A stretch of 64,000 nucleotides of DNA from Pseudomonas helvetica (GTDB taxonomy: Bacteria > Pseudomonadota > Gammaproteobacteria > Pseudomonadales > Pseudomonadaceae): positions 4,041,501-4,105,500 of the forward strand of contig NZ_CP150917.1 of assembly GCF_039908645.1 (NCBI RefSeq). Direction: 5' to 3'. A program made the translations under genes and the position numbers. This document shows, in pieces, positions 43,164 through 52,497 of this stretch. How positions within the stretch are numbered: the first letter of the stretch is position 1; each line of letters starts with the position of its first letter. The notes under the pieces were generated by a model. That model ran no database searches, was not told where the DNA came from, and saw only the letters and a program-made list of their open reading frames with translations.

Positions 43164-44654
43164 TTAGAGCTTGATCCAGGTCGCTTTGAGTTCGGTGTAT
43201 TTATCGAACGCATGCAGCGATTTGTCCCGACCGTTACCCGACTGCTTGAACCCGCCGAACGGCGCGGTCATGTCGCCGCCGTCGTACTGGTTGACCCAGA
43301 CGCTGCCGGCGCGCAAGCCGCGAGCGAAGGTGTGCGCCTTGCTCAGGTTGCTGGTCCAGACCCCGGCGGCCAGACCGAAGATGCTGTCGTTGGCAATCGC
43401 CAATGCTTCTTCAGCGGTGTCGAAGGTGATCAGCGACAGCACCGGGCCGAAGATCTCTTCCCGGGCGATGGTCATGGCGTTGGTCACGCCGTCGAAAATC
43501 GCCGGTTCCACGTACAGGCCGCCGGTGTCTTCAAGGGTGCGCTTGCCGCCCGCGATCAGTTGGGCGCCCTGCTCTTTGCCGATGCTGATGTAGCGCAGCA
43601 CGTTGTCCAGTTGGCGTTGATCGACGACCGCACCGACGGTGGTTTCCGGATCGAGGGCATGCCCCGGTTTCCAGGCTTGCAGTGCTTCCACCAGCAGCGG
43701 GATGAACTGCTCGCGAATCGAACGTTCCACCAGCAAACGCGAACCGGCGGTGCAGACTTCACCCTGGTTGAAGGCAATCGCACTGGCCGCAGCTGTAGCT
43801 GCCGCGCGCAGATCCGGGGCGTCGGCAAACACCACGTTCGGGCTTTTGCCGCCGGCTTCCAGCCAGACGCGTTTCATGTTGCTTTGCCCGGCGTATATCA
43901 GCAGTTGCTTGGCAATCGCCGTCGAGCCGGTGAAGGCCAGCACGTCGACGTCCATGTGCAGCGCCAGCGCCTTGCCGACGGTGTGACCGAAGCCCGGCAG
44001 CACGTTGAACACGCCTTTCGGGATGCCCGCGTCGAGCGCCAGTTGAGCGATGCGGATTGCCGTCAGTGGCGACTTTTCCGAAGGCTTGAGGATGAACGAG
44101 TTACCCGCCGCGAGGGCCGGTGCGAACTTCCAGCTGGCCATGATCAACGGGAAGTTCCACGGCACGATGGCCGCGACTACGCCCGACGGTTCACGAGTGA
44201 CCAAGCCCAACTGATCGTGCGGCGTCGCTGCAACTTCGTCGTAGATCTTGTCGATCGCCTCGGCGCTCCAGCGGATCGCGTTGGCGGTCGCTGGAATGTC
44301 GATGGCCATGGAGTCGCTGATCGGCTTGCCCATGTCGAGGGTTTCCAGCAGCGCCAGTTCTTCCTGGTTCGCCAGAATCAGATCGGCGAAACGAATCAGG
44401 ATGCGCTTGCGTTCTGCCGGGGCCAGCTTGGCCCAGACACCGGAGTCGAACGCCCGGCGTGCGACCTGCACCGCCACATTCGCGTCGGCTTCGTCGGTAC
44501 TGGCGACGTTCGCCAGGAAGCGGCCGTCCACCGGGCTCACGCATTCAAAGGTGTCGCGACTGAGTGCCGAGCAGTAGTGGCCGTCAATGAATGCCCGACC
44601 TTCGATTGTTAAGGACTGGAAGCGTTGCTCCCAGCCGCTGCGAGTAATTGCCAT
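43164..44654 (-). CDS. puuC: Gamma-glutamyl-gamma-aminobutyraldehyde dehydrogenase (PuuC-like)
   Basis: This 496-residue aldehyde dehydrogenase has the NAD-binding FTGSTAIAKQLL, the catalytic Glu in LEAGGKSPNVV and the nucleophile Cys in NQGEVCTAGSR. Its neighbours puuB and the glutamine synthetase-like gene point to oxidation of gamma-glutamyl-aminobutyraldehyde, the PuuC/KauB role. It is probably co-transcribed with puuB. A REP pair separates it from puuA. Confidence 0.92.
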   Translation of the reverse strand: MAITRSGWEQRFQSLTIEGRAFIDGHYCSALSRDTFECVSPVDGRFLANVASTDEADANVAVQVARRAFDSGVWAKLAPAERKRILIRFADLILANQEELALLETLDMGKPISDSMAIDIPATANAIRWSAEAIDKIYDEVAATPHDQLGLVTREPSGVVAAIVPWNFPLIMASWKFAPALAAGNSFILKPSEKSPLTAIRIAQLALDAGIPKGVFNVLPGFGHTVGKALALHMDVDVLAFTGSTAIAKQLLIYAGQSNMKRVWLEAGGKSPNVVFADAPDLRAAATAAASAIAFNQGEVCTAGSRLLVERSIREQFIPLLVEALQAWKPGHALDPETTVGAVVDQRQLDNVLRYISIGKEQGAQLIAGGKRTLEDTGGLYVEPAIFDGVTNAMTIAREEIFGPVLSLITFDTAEEALAIANDSIFGLAAGVWTSNLSKAHTFARGLRAGSVWVNQYDGGDMTAPFGGFKQSGNGRDKSLHAFDKYTELKATWIKL

Positions 44655-44702
44655 TGAAGTGACTCAACGCGGAGGAATAGGTGATCGTCGGACCGATTGC
44701 CT

Positions 44703-44794
44703 TGTAGGAGCAAAGCTTGCTCGCGATGAGGCCATCACATTCAATATTGATGGCGACTGATCCACCGCTATCGCGAGCAAGCTCAGCTCCTACA
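44703..44794. repeat. REP pair between puuC and puuA
   Basis: Arms 44703-44726 and 44771-44794 are reverse complements with two mismatches and carry the GGAGCAAAGCTTGCTCGCGA type of core. It may shape the relative mRNA levels of the flanking genes. Confidence 0.82.
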
Positions 44795-44860
44795 GGGGAT
44801 TCGCGGTGCACACATGTTTTGTGTACACCCCCTCATCCTTAGCCGACGGGTGTTTGGCCG

Positions 44861-46237
44861 TCAGACCGTGTGCAGATACCAGTTGTACTCAAGGTCCGAG
44901 ATGGAGTTCTCGAACTCGGCCAGCTCGCTTTCCTTGCACGCCACAAACACGTCGATGTACAGCGGGTCGATGTACCTGGCCATGACTTCGCTGTCGTCCA
45001 GTTCGCGAAGTGCATCGCGCAGGTTGTTCGGCAGGCTCTGTTCGTTCTGCTCGTAGCTGTTGCCTTCGACCGGTGGGCCCGGCTCGATTTCGTTGGTCAG
45101 GCCATGGTGAATACCGGCCAGCACCGAGGCCATCAGCAGGTACGGGTTGGCGTCAGCGCCGGCCACCCGGTGCTCGATCCGCACGGCGTCTGCAGAACCG
45201 GTGGGTACACGGACCGCAACGGTGCGGTTGTCGATGCCCCAGCTTGGCGAGTTCGGCACGTAGAACTGGGCGCCGAAACGACGGTACGAGTTGACGTTCG
45301 GGCAGAGAAAGGCCATCTGCGCCGGCAGGGTCTCGAGCACACCGCCGATTGCGTGACGTAGTGCGGCGTTCTGCTCGGGATCCTCGCTGGCAAAGATGTT
45401 GTTGCCTTCTTTGTCGAGAATCGAAATGTGCACGTGCAGACCGTTGCCCGCCTGGCCTGGATACGGCTTGGCCATGAAGGTGGTGTCCATTTCATGGTCG
45501 TAGGCGATGTTCTTCACCAGACGCTTGAGCAACACCGCGTAATCGCAAGCCTTGATCGGGTCGGAGACGTGGTGCAGGTTCACTTCGAACTGCGCCGGGG
45601 CGCTTTCCTTGACGATGGCGTCAGCCGGGATGCCCTGCTCTTTCGCGCCTTCAAGGATGTCTTGCAGGCAGTCGACGTATTCGTCGAGGTCGTCGATCAG
45701 GTACACCTGGGTCGACATCGGACGCTTGCCGGAAACCGGTGAGCGTGGCGACTGCGGACGTCCGTTCACGTTGTCCTGGTCGATCAGGTAGAACTCGAGT
45801 TCGAACGCGGCGCAGATGGTCAGGCCCATCTCGTCGAACTTGCGCACCACATTGGCCAGCACTTCACGCGGGTCGGCAAAGAACGGCTCGCCTTCGAGTT
45901 CGTGCATGGTCATCAACAGTTGCGCGGTGGGGCGCTTCTGCCAAGGCTCGATGCTCAGGGTGCCGGGAATCGGGTAGCAGATTCGGTCGGAGTCGCCGAT
46001 GTCCAGGCCCAGGCCGGTGCTTTCCACCGTGGAACCATTGATGTCCAGAGCGAACAGTGACGCCGGCAGATTGATGCCTTTTTCGTAAACCTTATGAAGA
46101 CTGGTGCGCTCGATGCGCTTGCCGCGCACCACACCGTTCATATCCGCAATCAGAAGGTCGACGTACAAAACCTCAGGATATTTCTTAAGGAATGCGTTTG
46201 CTTCGTTGAGTTGAACGGCACGCAGAGGGACCGACAT
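44861..46237 (-). CDS. puuA: Gamma-glutamylpolyamine synthetase (PuuA/SpuI-like)
   Basis: This 458-residue protein of the glutamine synthetase family begins LKKYPEVLYVDLLIADMNGVVRGKR, has the metal/ATP site ICAAFELEFYLID, the NGLHVHISI loop and the late IEHRVAGADANPYL. It lacks the adenylylation tyrosine loop of GlnA. It joins glutamate to putrescine or another polyamine using ATP, the first step of the gamma-glutamylation pathway. It is divergent from the hydrolase gene puuD/spuA. Confidence 0.93.
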   Translation of the reverse strand: MSVPLRAVQLNEANAFLKKYPEVLYVDLLIADMNGVVRGKRIERTSLHKVYEKGINLPASLFALDINGSTVESTGLGLDIGDSDRICYPIPGTLSIEPWQKRPTAQLLMTMHELEGEPFFADPREVLANVVRKFDEMGLTICAAFELEFYLIDQDNVNGRPQSPRSPVSGKRPMSTQVYLIDDLDEYVDCLQDILEGAKEQGIPADAIVKESAPAQFEVNLHHVSDPIKACDYAVLLKRLVKNIAYDHEMDTTFMAKPYPGQAGNGLHVHISILDKEGNNIFASEDPEQNAALRHAIGGVLETLPAQMAFLCPNVNSYRRFGAQFYVPNSPSWGIDNRTVAVRVPTGSADAVRIEHRVAGADANPYLLMASVLAGIHHGLTNEIEPGPPVEGNSYEQNEQSLPNNLRDALRELDDSEVMARYIDPLYIDVFVACKESELAEFENSISDLEYNWYLHTV

Positions 46238-46518
46238 GATGCACCTATTAGCTGTTAATTATTATGTTCACCGCACTTTCACGAGCCCAGTCAATCCGAA
46301 AGGCAAAGTGAAGTCAATAGCGAACGAAGCGCCTTTAACGTTGAATTTATTGGCCGACTCAGCCACTCATCGGCCTCTTTAGCGCCTAAAACCCGCGCCA
46401 GCCCGGATTCCCGACCGTTTTTGCGTTTAGAATTTTTTACATGAGAGTTGTTAATTAAAATCAACGAGGCTAAGCTCCGGAAAAGCTCGTTCAAGTGTGA
46501 AACTTCGAGGTGATAAAA

Positions 46519-47280
46519 ATGGCACTCAAGCCATTGATCGGCGTTACTGCGTGCGTCAAACAGATTGGCCTGCACCCCTACCACGTCAGCGGTGACAAGT
46601 ACTTGCGTGCTGTCAGCGTCGCGGCTCTGGGGCTGCCGGTGGTCATTCCTTCCTTAGGCGAACTAACCGAGATTGATGAGCTGCTCGCGCATCTCGACGG
46701 CTTGTTGCTGACCGGTTCGCCGTCGAATGTGGAGCCCTTCCACTATCAAGGCCCCGCCAGCGCACCCGGCACGGATCACGATCCTGCCCGGGACAGCACC
46801 ACCCTTCCCTTATTGCGCGCAGCGATTGCCGCCGGTGTTCCGGTACTCGGTATTTGTCGCGGCTTTCAGGAAATGAACGTGGCGTTCGGTGGCAGCTTGC
46901 ATCAGAAGGTCCACGAATTGCCCGGCATGCTTGATCACCGGGAAGCGGATCATCCGGACCTGGCGGTGCAGTACGCACCGGCTCATGCGGTCAGCGTGCA
47001 ACCGGGCGGTGTGTTCCAAGCGCTGGAATTGCCGCCGGTGTTCCAGGTCAATTCGATTCACAGCCAAGGCATCGACCGACTTGCTCCCGGCCTGCGCGCC
47101 GAAGCCATCGCTCCCGATGGCCTGATCGAAGCGATCTCCGTAGAGCACAGCAAGGCCTTCGCCCTCGGCGTGCAATGGCACCCGGAATGGCAGGTCCTGG
47201 CCAACCCTCCCTACTTGAGTATTTTCCAGGCGTTTGGCGACGCATGTCGGCAACGGACGGCGCTGCGTAATACGCGCTGA
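46519..47280 (+). CDS. puuD: Gamma-glutamyl-gamma-aminobutyrate hydrolase (PuuD/SpuA-like)
   Basis: This 253-residue class I amidotransferase-like hydrolase has the nucleophile Cys in PVLGICRGFQEMNVAFGG and the His and Glu in GVQWHPEWQ. It frees GABA from gamma-glutamyl-GABA at the end of the pathway. The ATG at 46519 follows GAGGTGATAAAA and is preferred to a GTG nine bases earlier. It is divergent from puuA across a 281-bp promoter region. This is the spuI-spuA arrangement of P. aeruginosa. Confidence 0.93.
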   Translation: MALKPLIGVTACVKQIGLHPYHVSGDKYLRAVSVAALGLPVVIPSLGELTEIDELLAHLDGLLLTGSPSNVEPFHYQGPASAPGTDHDPARDSTTLPLLRAAIAAGVPVLGICRGFQEMNVAFGGSLHQKVHELPGMLDHREADHPDLAVQYAPAHAVSVQPGGVFQALELPPVFQVNSIHSQGIDRLAPGLRAEAIAPDGLIEAISVEHSKAFALGVQWHPEWQVLANPPYLSIFQAFGDACRQRTALRNTR

Positions 47281-47436
47281 CTGAACACTCGATTAATCCA
47301 TTTACTGCCCACGTGAGTCGGGCGGGCGCGCCCTTGCGCATCCGTGACTCACGAAAACGACACACCGCAATAACAACAAGTACGACCAGGCAGCCAGGAC
47401 GGCGGCGCCGAATTAGCCCGACCGACACGGGTAACC

Positions 47437-47532
47437 CTTGTAGGAGCCGAGCTTGCTCGCGATGAGGCCCTGACAGTCGACATCAACGCTGACTGGCAGG
47501 CCGCCATCGCGAGCAAGCTCGGCTCCTACAAG
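47437..47532. repeat. REP pair where spuBCDE would be expected
   Basis: Perfect 27-bp inverted arms (47437-47463 and 47506-47532) carry the GGAGCCGAGCTTGCTCGCG core. They occupy most of the 334-bp gap between puuD/spuA and spuF. No gene is present in the gap. Confidence 0.85.
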
Positions 47533-47614
47533 GGCCGTACCCGGTGCGGGTTCGCAATCAACTATTAAGTCAGGCCGTATTGGCCCGACGACTGACACCT
47601 GTTGGGAGTTTCAC

Positions 47615-48757
47615 ATGGCAAACGCCTCCAGCATTTACAGGAAGGCTCTAGAAGGTAATCAGCAACCGAAAAAGGTTCTGGTGAGAGTCGACCGCGTAAC
47701 CAAGAAATTTGACGAAACCATTGCCGTAGACGATGTGTCCCTGGACATCCACCAAGGCGAAATCTTCGCCATGCTGGGCGGTTCGGGTTCCGGCAAATCG
47801 ACACTCCTGCGCATGCTGGCAGGCTTTGAGCGACCGACCGAAGGGCGGATCTACCTCGATGGCGTGGACATCACCGATATGCCGCCGTACGAGCGGCCAA
47901 TCAACATGATGTTCCAGTCCTACGCGCTGTTCCCGCACATGACCGTGGCGCAGAACATTGCCTTCGGTCTGAAGCAGGACCGTCTGCCCGCCAGTGAAAT
48001 CGAAGCCCGCGTCGAAGAAATGCTCAAGCTGGTGCACATGACCCAGTACGCCAAGCGCAAGCCGCATCAACTCTCCGGTGGTCAGCGTCAACGTGTGGCA
48101 CTGGCTCGTTCGCTGGCCAAGCGCCCGAAACTGCTACTGCTCGATGAGCCGATGGGCGCGCTGGACAAAAAGCTGCGTTCGCAGATGCAACTCGAACTGG
48201 TGGAAATCATCGAACGCGTCGGCGTGACCTGCGTGATGGTGACTCACGACCAGGAAGAGGCCATGACCATGGCCCAACGCATCGCGATCATGCACCTGGG
48301 CTGGATCGCGCAGATCGGTAGTCCGGTCGATATCTATGAAGCGCCAGTCAGTCGCATGGTCTGCGAATTCATCGGCAACGTGAACGCCTTCGACGGCACC
48401 GTTGTAGAAGATCTGGAAGGTCACGCGATCATTCACAGCCCGGACCTGGAACAGAAGATCTACGTCGGCCACGGCGTGAGTACCTCGGTACAGGACAAGT
48501 CGATTACCTACGCCATCCGCCCGGAAAAAATGCTGGTCAGCACCCTCAAACCCGATACCCGTTACAACTGGTCCCAGGGCAAGGTGCATGACATTGCTTA
48601 CCTCGGCGGACACTCGGTGTTTTACGTCGAGCTGCCTGGCGGCAAGATCGTGCAGTCGTTCATGGCCAACGCCGAACGCCGTGGCACACGCCCGACATGG
48701 GACGATCAGGTCTACGTCTGGTGGGAAGACGACAGCGGCGTGGTACTGCGCGCATGA
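47615..48757 (+). CDS. spuF: Polyamine ABC transporter ATP-binding protein (SpuF/PotG)
   Basis: This 380-residue ABC ATPase has Walker A GGSGSGKST (55-63), the signature LSGGQRQRVALARSLA, Walker B LLLLDEPMGALD and switch VMVTHDQEEAM, followed by a TOBE-like regulatory domain. It powers uptake of putrescine or spermidine. Its stop overlaps the start of the first permease as ATGA. It heads the spuFGH transport unit as it stands here. Confidence 0.92.
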   Translation: MANASSIYRKALEGNQQPKKVLVRVDRVTKKFDETIAVDDVSLDIHQGEIFAMLGGSGSGKSTLLRMLAGFERPTEGRIYLDGVDITDMPPYERPINMMFQSYALFPHMTVAQNIAFGLKQDRLPASEIEARVEEMLKLVHMTQYAKRKPHQLSGGQRQRVALARSLAKRPKLLLLDEPMGALDKKLRSQMQLELVEIIERVGVTCVMVTHDQEEAMTMAQRIAIMHLGWIAQIGSPVDIYEAPVSRMVCEFIGNVNAFDGTVVEDLEGHAIIHSPDLEQKIYVGHGVSTSVQDKSITYAIRPEKMLVSTLKPDTRYNWSQGKVHDIAYLGGHSVFYVELPGGKIVQSFMANAERRGTRPTWDDQVYVWWEDDSGVVLRA

Positions 48758-49668
48758 ACACTCTCACTCAGCAGTTTCAGCGGTTTTTGCCGAGCGGCCG
48801 TAAAGTCGTGATCGGTATTCCATTCCTGTGGCTGTGCCTGTTCTTCATGCTGCCGTTTTTCCTGGTGATGAAGATCAGTTTTTCCGAAGCAGCCCTGGCC
48901 ATTCCACCCTACTCCGAGATCTACAGCTTCGCCGAACAGAAATTCCAGCTGCTGTTGAACCTCGGCAACTACGCCATGCTGGGCGACGATGAGCTGTACA
49001 TCTCGGCTTATCTGGGCTCCTTGAAAATGGCCGCCCTCAGCACGGCGATGTGCCTGGTGATCGGTTTCCCGATGGCCTACGCCATTTCCAAGGCCAGCAA
49101 GGAAGCGCAGAACGTCTTGCTGCTGCTGATCATGATGCCGACCTGGACCGCCATCCTGATCCGCGTGTATGCGTGGATGGGCATCCTCAGCAACAACGGT
49201 TTGCTCAATGCCTTCTTGCTCTGGACCGGGCTGATTTCAGAGCCGATCGAAATCCTCAACACCAACACCGCGGTCTATATCGGCGTGGTGTATGCGTACC
49301 TGCCGTTCATGGTGCTGCCGCTGTACGCCAACCTCGTCAAGCATGACGGCAGTCTGCTGGAAGCCGCATCGGACCTGGGTTCAAGCAACTTCAACAACTT
49401 CTGGAAAATCACCGTCCCGCTGGCCAGGAACGGCATCATCGCAGGCTGCATGCTGGTGTTCATTCCGGTGGTCGGTGAGTTCGTGATTCCGGAACTGCTC
49501 GGCGGCCCGGAAACCCTGATGATTGGTCGCGTGCTGTGGCAGGAGTTCTTCAACAACCGTGACTGGCCGGTGGCGTCCGCGTTGGCGGTGGTGATGCTGG
49601 CGATCCTGATTGTGCCGATCATCCTGTTCAACCGTAGCCAAGCCAAAGAGATGGAGGGACGGGCATGA
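48754..49668 (+). CDS. spuG: Polyamine ABC transporter permease (SpuG/PotH)
   Basis: This 304-residue inner-membrane permease has six helices and the EAA loop EAASDLGSSNFNNFWKITVP that contacts the ATPase. The start MNTLTQQFQRF is fixed by the 4-bp overlap with spuF. It forms the channel with SpuH and overlaps that gene by 4 bp as well. Confidence 0.92.
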   Translation: MNTLTQQFQRFLPSGRKVVIGIPFLWLCLFFMLPFFLVMKISFSEAALAIPPYSEIYSFAEQKFQLLLNLGNYAMLGDDELYISAYLGSLKMAALSTAMCLVIGFPMAYAISKASKEAQNVLLLLIMMPTWTAILIRVYAWMGILSNNGLLNAFLLWTGLISEPIEILNTNTAVYIGVVYAYLPFMVLPLYANLVKHDGSLLEAASDLGSSNFNNFWKITVPLARNGIIAGCMLVFIPVVGEFVIPELLGGPETLMIGRVLWQEFFNNRDWPVASALAVVMLAILIVPIILFNRSQAKEMEGRA

Positions 49669-50564
49669 ACCGTTTCGGATTTTCAAGAATGATGCTGGTG
49701 CTCGGCCTGCTGTTCATCTATATGCCGATGCTGATCCTGGTGATCTACTCGTTCAACGCCTCGAAACTGGTGACCGTCTGGGGCGGCTGGTCGGTGAAGT
49801 GGTACGTCGGCCTGCTGGACAACACTCAACTGATGGGCTCGGTGGTTCGTTCGCTGGAAATTGCCTGCTACACCTCGATTGCGGCGGTCGCGCTGGGGAC
49901 GCTGGCGGCTTTCGTACTGACCCGAGTCACCCGCTTCAAGGGCCGCACGTTGTTCGGCGGCCTGGTCACCGCGCCGCTGGTGATGCCGGAAGTGATCACC
50001 GGTCTGTCGTTGTTGCTGCTGTTCGTGGCGATGGCACAGATGATCGGCTGGCCGCAGGAACGCGGCATCGTCACCATCTGGATCGCCCACACCACGTTCT
50101 GCGCCGCGTATGTGGCGGTGGTCGTATCGGCGCGCTTGCGTGAGCTGGACCTGTCCATCGAAGAGGCGGCCATGGACCTCGGTGCCCGGCCATTGAAGGT
50201 GTTCTTCCTGATCACCATTCCGATGATCGCGCCGTCGCTGGCCGCCGGCGGCATGATGTCGTTTGCCCTGTCGCTGGACGATCTGGTGCTGGCGAGCTTC
50301 GTCTCCGGGCCGGGTTCCACGACCTTGCCGATGGAAGTGTTCTCGGCTGTGCGTCTGGGCGTGAAACCCGAGATCAACGCCGTGGCCAGCCTGATTCTGC
50401 TGGCGGTATCGATCGTGACCTTCATGGTCTGGTACTTCAGCCGCAAGGCCGAAGCCACTCGCAAGCGTGCGATCCAGGAAGCCATGGATCAGACCGCCAG
50501 CGAATCCTGGAAGCAACCGGCTTCACAACGACCTGCTACCCAACAGATCGGTGCGACGGCTTAA
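49665..50564 (+). CDS. spuH: Polyamine ABC transporter permease (SpuH/PotI)
   Basis: This 299-residue second permease has the EAA loop EAAMDLGARPLKVFFLITIP. It is the last gene of the unit. A GCGACGGC/GCCGTCGC hairpin spans its stop, and a stronger terminator lies 140 bp further on. No SpuD/SpuE-type binding protein gene is nearby, so the transporter must use one encoded elsewhere. Confidence 0.92.
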   Translation: MNRFGFSRMMLVLGLLFIYMPMLILVIYSFNASKLVTVWGGWSVKWYVGLLDNTQLMGSVVRSLEIACYTSIAAVALGTLAAFVLTRVTRFKGRTLFGGLVTAPLVMPEVITGLSLLLLFVAMAQMIGWPQERGIVTIWIAHTTFCAAYVAVVVSARLRELDLSIEEAAMDLGARPLKVFFLITIPMIAPSLAAGGMMSFALSLDDLVLASFVSGPGSTTLPMEVFSAVRLGVKPEINAVASLILLAVSIVTFMVWYFSRKAEATRKRAIQEAMDQTASESWKQPASQRPATQQIGATA

Positions 50565-50705
50565 CGCCGTCGCGTTTCACCGCGACAGCACTGAATAGAT
50601 AACGGTGCGCCTTCGGGCGTGTCACGCAATTCCGTTCACGCAGCGCCTTACCACCGCCGCAGTTACACGAACGGCCTCACCTGGCTCCTCGGTTAAGGTG
50701 ATTTT

Positions 50706-50728
50706 GGGCGCCCTCGGGCGCCCTTTTT
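50706..50728. terminator. Rho-independent terminator
   Basis: GGGCGCCC, a 2-base spacer, GGGCGCCC and TTTTT. It sits between spuH and the convergent MocR gene and reads best on the plus strand. Confidence 0.85.
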
Positions 50729-50756
50729 GCTTCCAGGCCAGGCCGCCCTCGTGATC

Positions 50757-52145
50757 TCAGTAGTAACGTCGCGGGTCGGAATCGATCAGGCTGGTCAGCT
50801 TGGTCAGGGCGAAGCGCAATTCGTCCTGGCTGGTGGGCGACATCAGCACCACCCGCACGCAGCGGGTAATCCCGGAACGTTCGGCCTGAAATTGCGTGCC
50901 ACTGAGCACCAGCACTCCGTGAGTCCGAGCCAGCATGGCGAACTCGTCGCTGGTCCATGGCTCAGGCAGCGTCAACCAGACGTGGTAGGAATACGGCTGG
51001 GTCTTGAGCTCGAAATTGGCAAATATTTCCTGGGCAATCGCTTGCCGCCCGGCGGCTTCGTTGCGCTGGATGCGGATCAGGTTTTTGTCGAGGCCTTCGG
51101 TAATCACATTGCTGGCCAATTGCGCGGTCAGCGGCGACGGCATCCAGACGCTGCTGCGCACCATCGAGGTCAGGCGCGACAGCAATTTGGGCGGGCTATA
51201 GAGATAGCCGATGCGTAGCGCCGGCATCACCGATTTCGACAGGCTGGTCAGGTACACCGAACGATCCGGCGCAAACGCCGACAACGGCTTGATCGACGGA
51301 TCGGTGGCGAGGAAGCCGTAGATGTCATCGTCCAGGATGATGAAGTCGAACTCTTCGGCCAGTGCCGCAATTTGTGCTCGGCGTTTTTGCGACATGATCG
51401 CCGCCGTCGGGTTCTGGCAGGTCGCGACGCAAACCAGCATCGCTGGCCTCTCGCGCAGGCACAGTTCGCGCAGCGCTTCGGGAATGATCCCTTCATCGTC
51501 CATCGGCACGCCACGCAGGCGGCGCTCAAGACCATGAGCCAGGGAAATGATGCCGGGGTAGCAAAGTTCTTCGCAGAGCACCAGGTCACCGGCGTTGGTC
51601 AGGGCGCTCATCGCGACCATCAAGCCATGCTGGGCACCGGCGGTGATCACCACTTGCTGCCATTGCGCATCGGGCAACGAATGGCGCAACCACTGCGCAC
51701 CCGCTTCGCGATGAGCCGGGTGACCGCCGTCCGGCGCGTAATCCAGGGTACGGGCGAAGTCGGTGCTCTTGGCCATGCCCACCAACGCACCGCGCAACCA
51801 GTATTCCAGGGTTTCGCTGCTGGGCTTGATGATCGACAGATCGAGTAATTCGGATTGCCCCAGGTTCAGCGACGCGGCGCTGTTGCCGGCTGGCAGTTCC
51901 AGTTGCTTTTGATTGAGCACATACGTGCCCCGCCCCACTTCCCCCTGCACCAGACGACGTCGATGGGCTTCGCTGTAGGCCCGACTGATGGTGCCCGGCG
52001 TGACATTCAAGGTGGTGGCCAGCTCCCGCAGGGTCGGCAGACGATCACCTTCGCTCAGCACGCCGCTGCTGATATCGCGCGCCAACGCATCGGCAATCGA
52101 CAAATACATCGGCTGGCTGAACTCGCTTAGCTGGGGAACCCACAT
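50757..52145 (-). CDS. MocR-type regulator (GntR helix-turn-helix plus aminotransferase domain)
   Basis: This 462-residue protein has an N-terminal GntR winged helix (GDRLPTLRELATTLNVTPGTISRAYSE) and a fold-type I PLP aminotransferase domain, with the PLP Lys in YLTSLSKSVMPALRIGY and ILDDDIYG upstream. MocR proteins sense amino acids, PLP or related amines. It is divergent from the BenE transporter gene, and the shared 352-bp gap holds several copies of one operator motif, so it likely controls the transporter. Confidence 0.92.
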   Translation of the reverse strand: MWVPQLSEFSQPMYLSIADALARDISSGVLSEGDRLPTLRELATTLNVTPGTISRAYSEAHRRRLVQGEVGRGTYVLNQKQLELPAGNSAASLNLGQSELLDLSIIKPSSETLEYWLRGALVGMAKSTDFARTLDYAPDGGHPAHREAGAQWLRHSLPDAQWQQVVITAGAQHGLMVAMSALTNAGDLVLCEELCYPGIISLAHGLERRLRGVPMDDEGIIPEALRELCLRERPAMLVCVATCQNPTAAIMSQKRRAQIAALAEEFDFIILDDDIYGFLATDPSIKPLSAFAPDRSVYLTSLSKSVMPALRIGYLYSPPKLLSRLTSMVRSSVWMPSPLTAQLASNVITEGLDKNLIRIQRNEAAGRQAIAQEIFANFELKTQPYSYHVWLTLPEPWTSDEFAMLARTHGVLVLSGTQFQAERSGITRCVRVVLMSPTSQDELRFALTKLTSLIDSDPRRYY

Positions 52146-52214
52146 GAATGTTCACTGCCCATCGTAGAAATGATGAATATCCGAGCATATCACATGGAGG
52201 TTAGGCAACTAATC

Positions 52215-52448
52215 AATCGACTCAATCAGTAAATTGAGTCGATTGACTCAACAATTGAATCGGTATGCATCGCAACCTGAAGATATTTTTTAGAGTATTA
52301 ATATCCTTATAAATCAATCAATTAAATAACATTCGACCAAAAAACAGGCACTGATAGCAAGAAAACATCTCATAACAGTCTCACCACCCATTGAATCAAC
52401 TCAATTTAATCAAATACACTCATCTATAATCGAATCAATCGACTCAAT
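52215..52448. promoter_or_regulatory. Array of AATCGACTCAAT operators between mocR and benE-like genes
   Basis: AATCGACTCAAT occurs at 52215-52226, inverted at 52233-52244 (6-bp spacer), with one mismatch at 52394-52405 and again intact at 52437-52448. TGAGTC-GATT-GACTCA overlaps the second. The two clusters lie near the two divergent starts, as seen for MocR regulators that bind paired direct or inverted sites and loop DNA. Confidence 0.75.
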
Positions 52449-52497
52449 CCTCCCCACCTGATCACTGCGCGACTCTGCCGCGCCAAATCGAGACATC

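Noticed and set aside
43107..44612. A 501-codon open frame on the plus strand
   Set aside because: It mirrors the aldehyde dehydrogenase gene on the other strand, which has all catalytic motifs.
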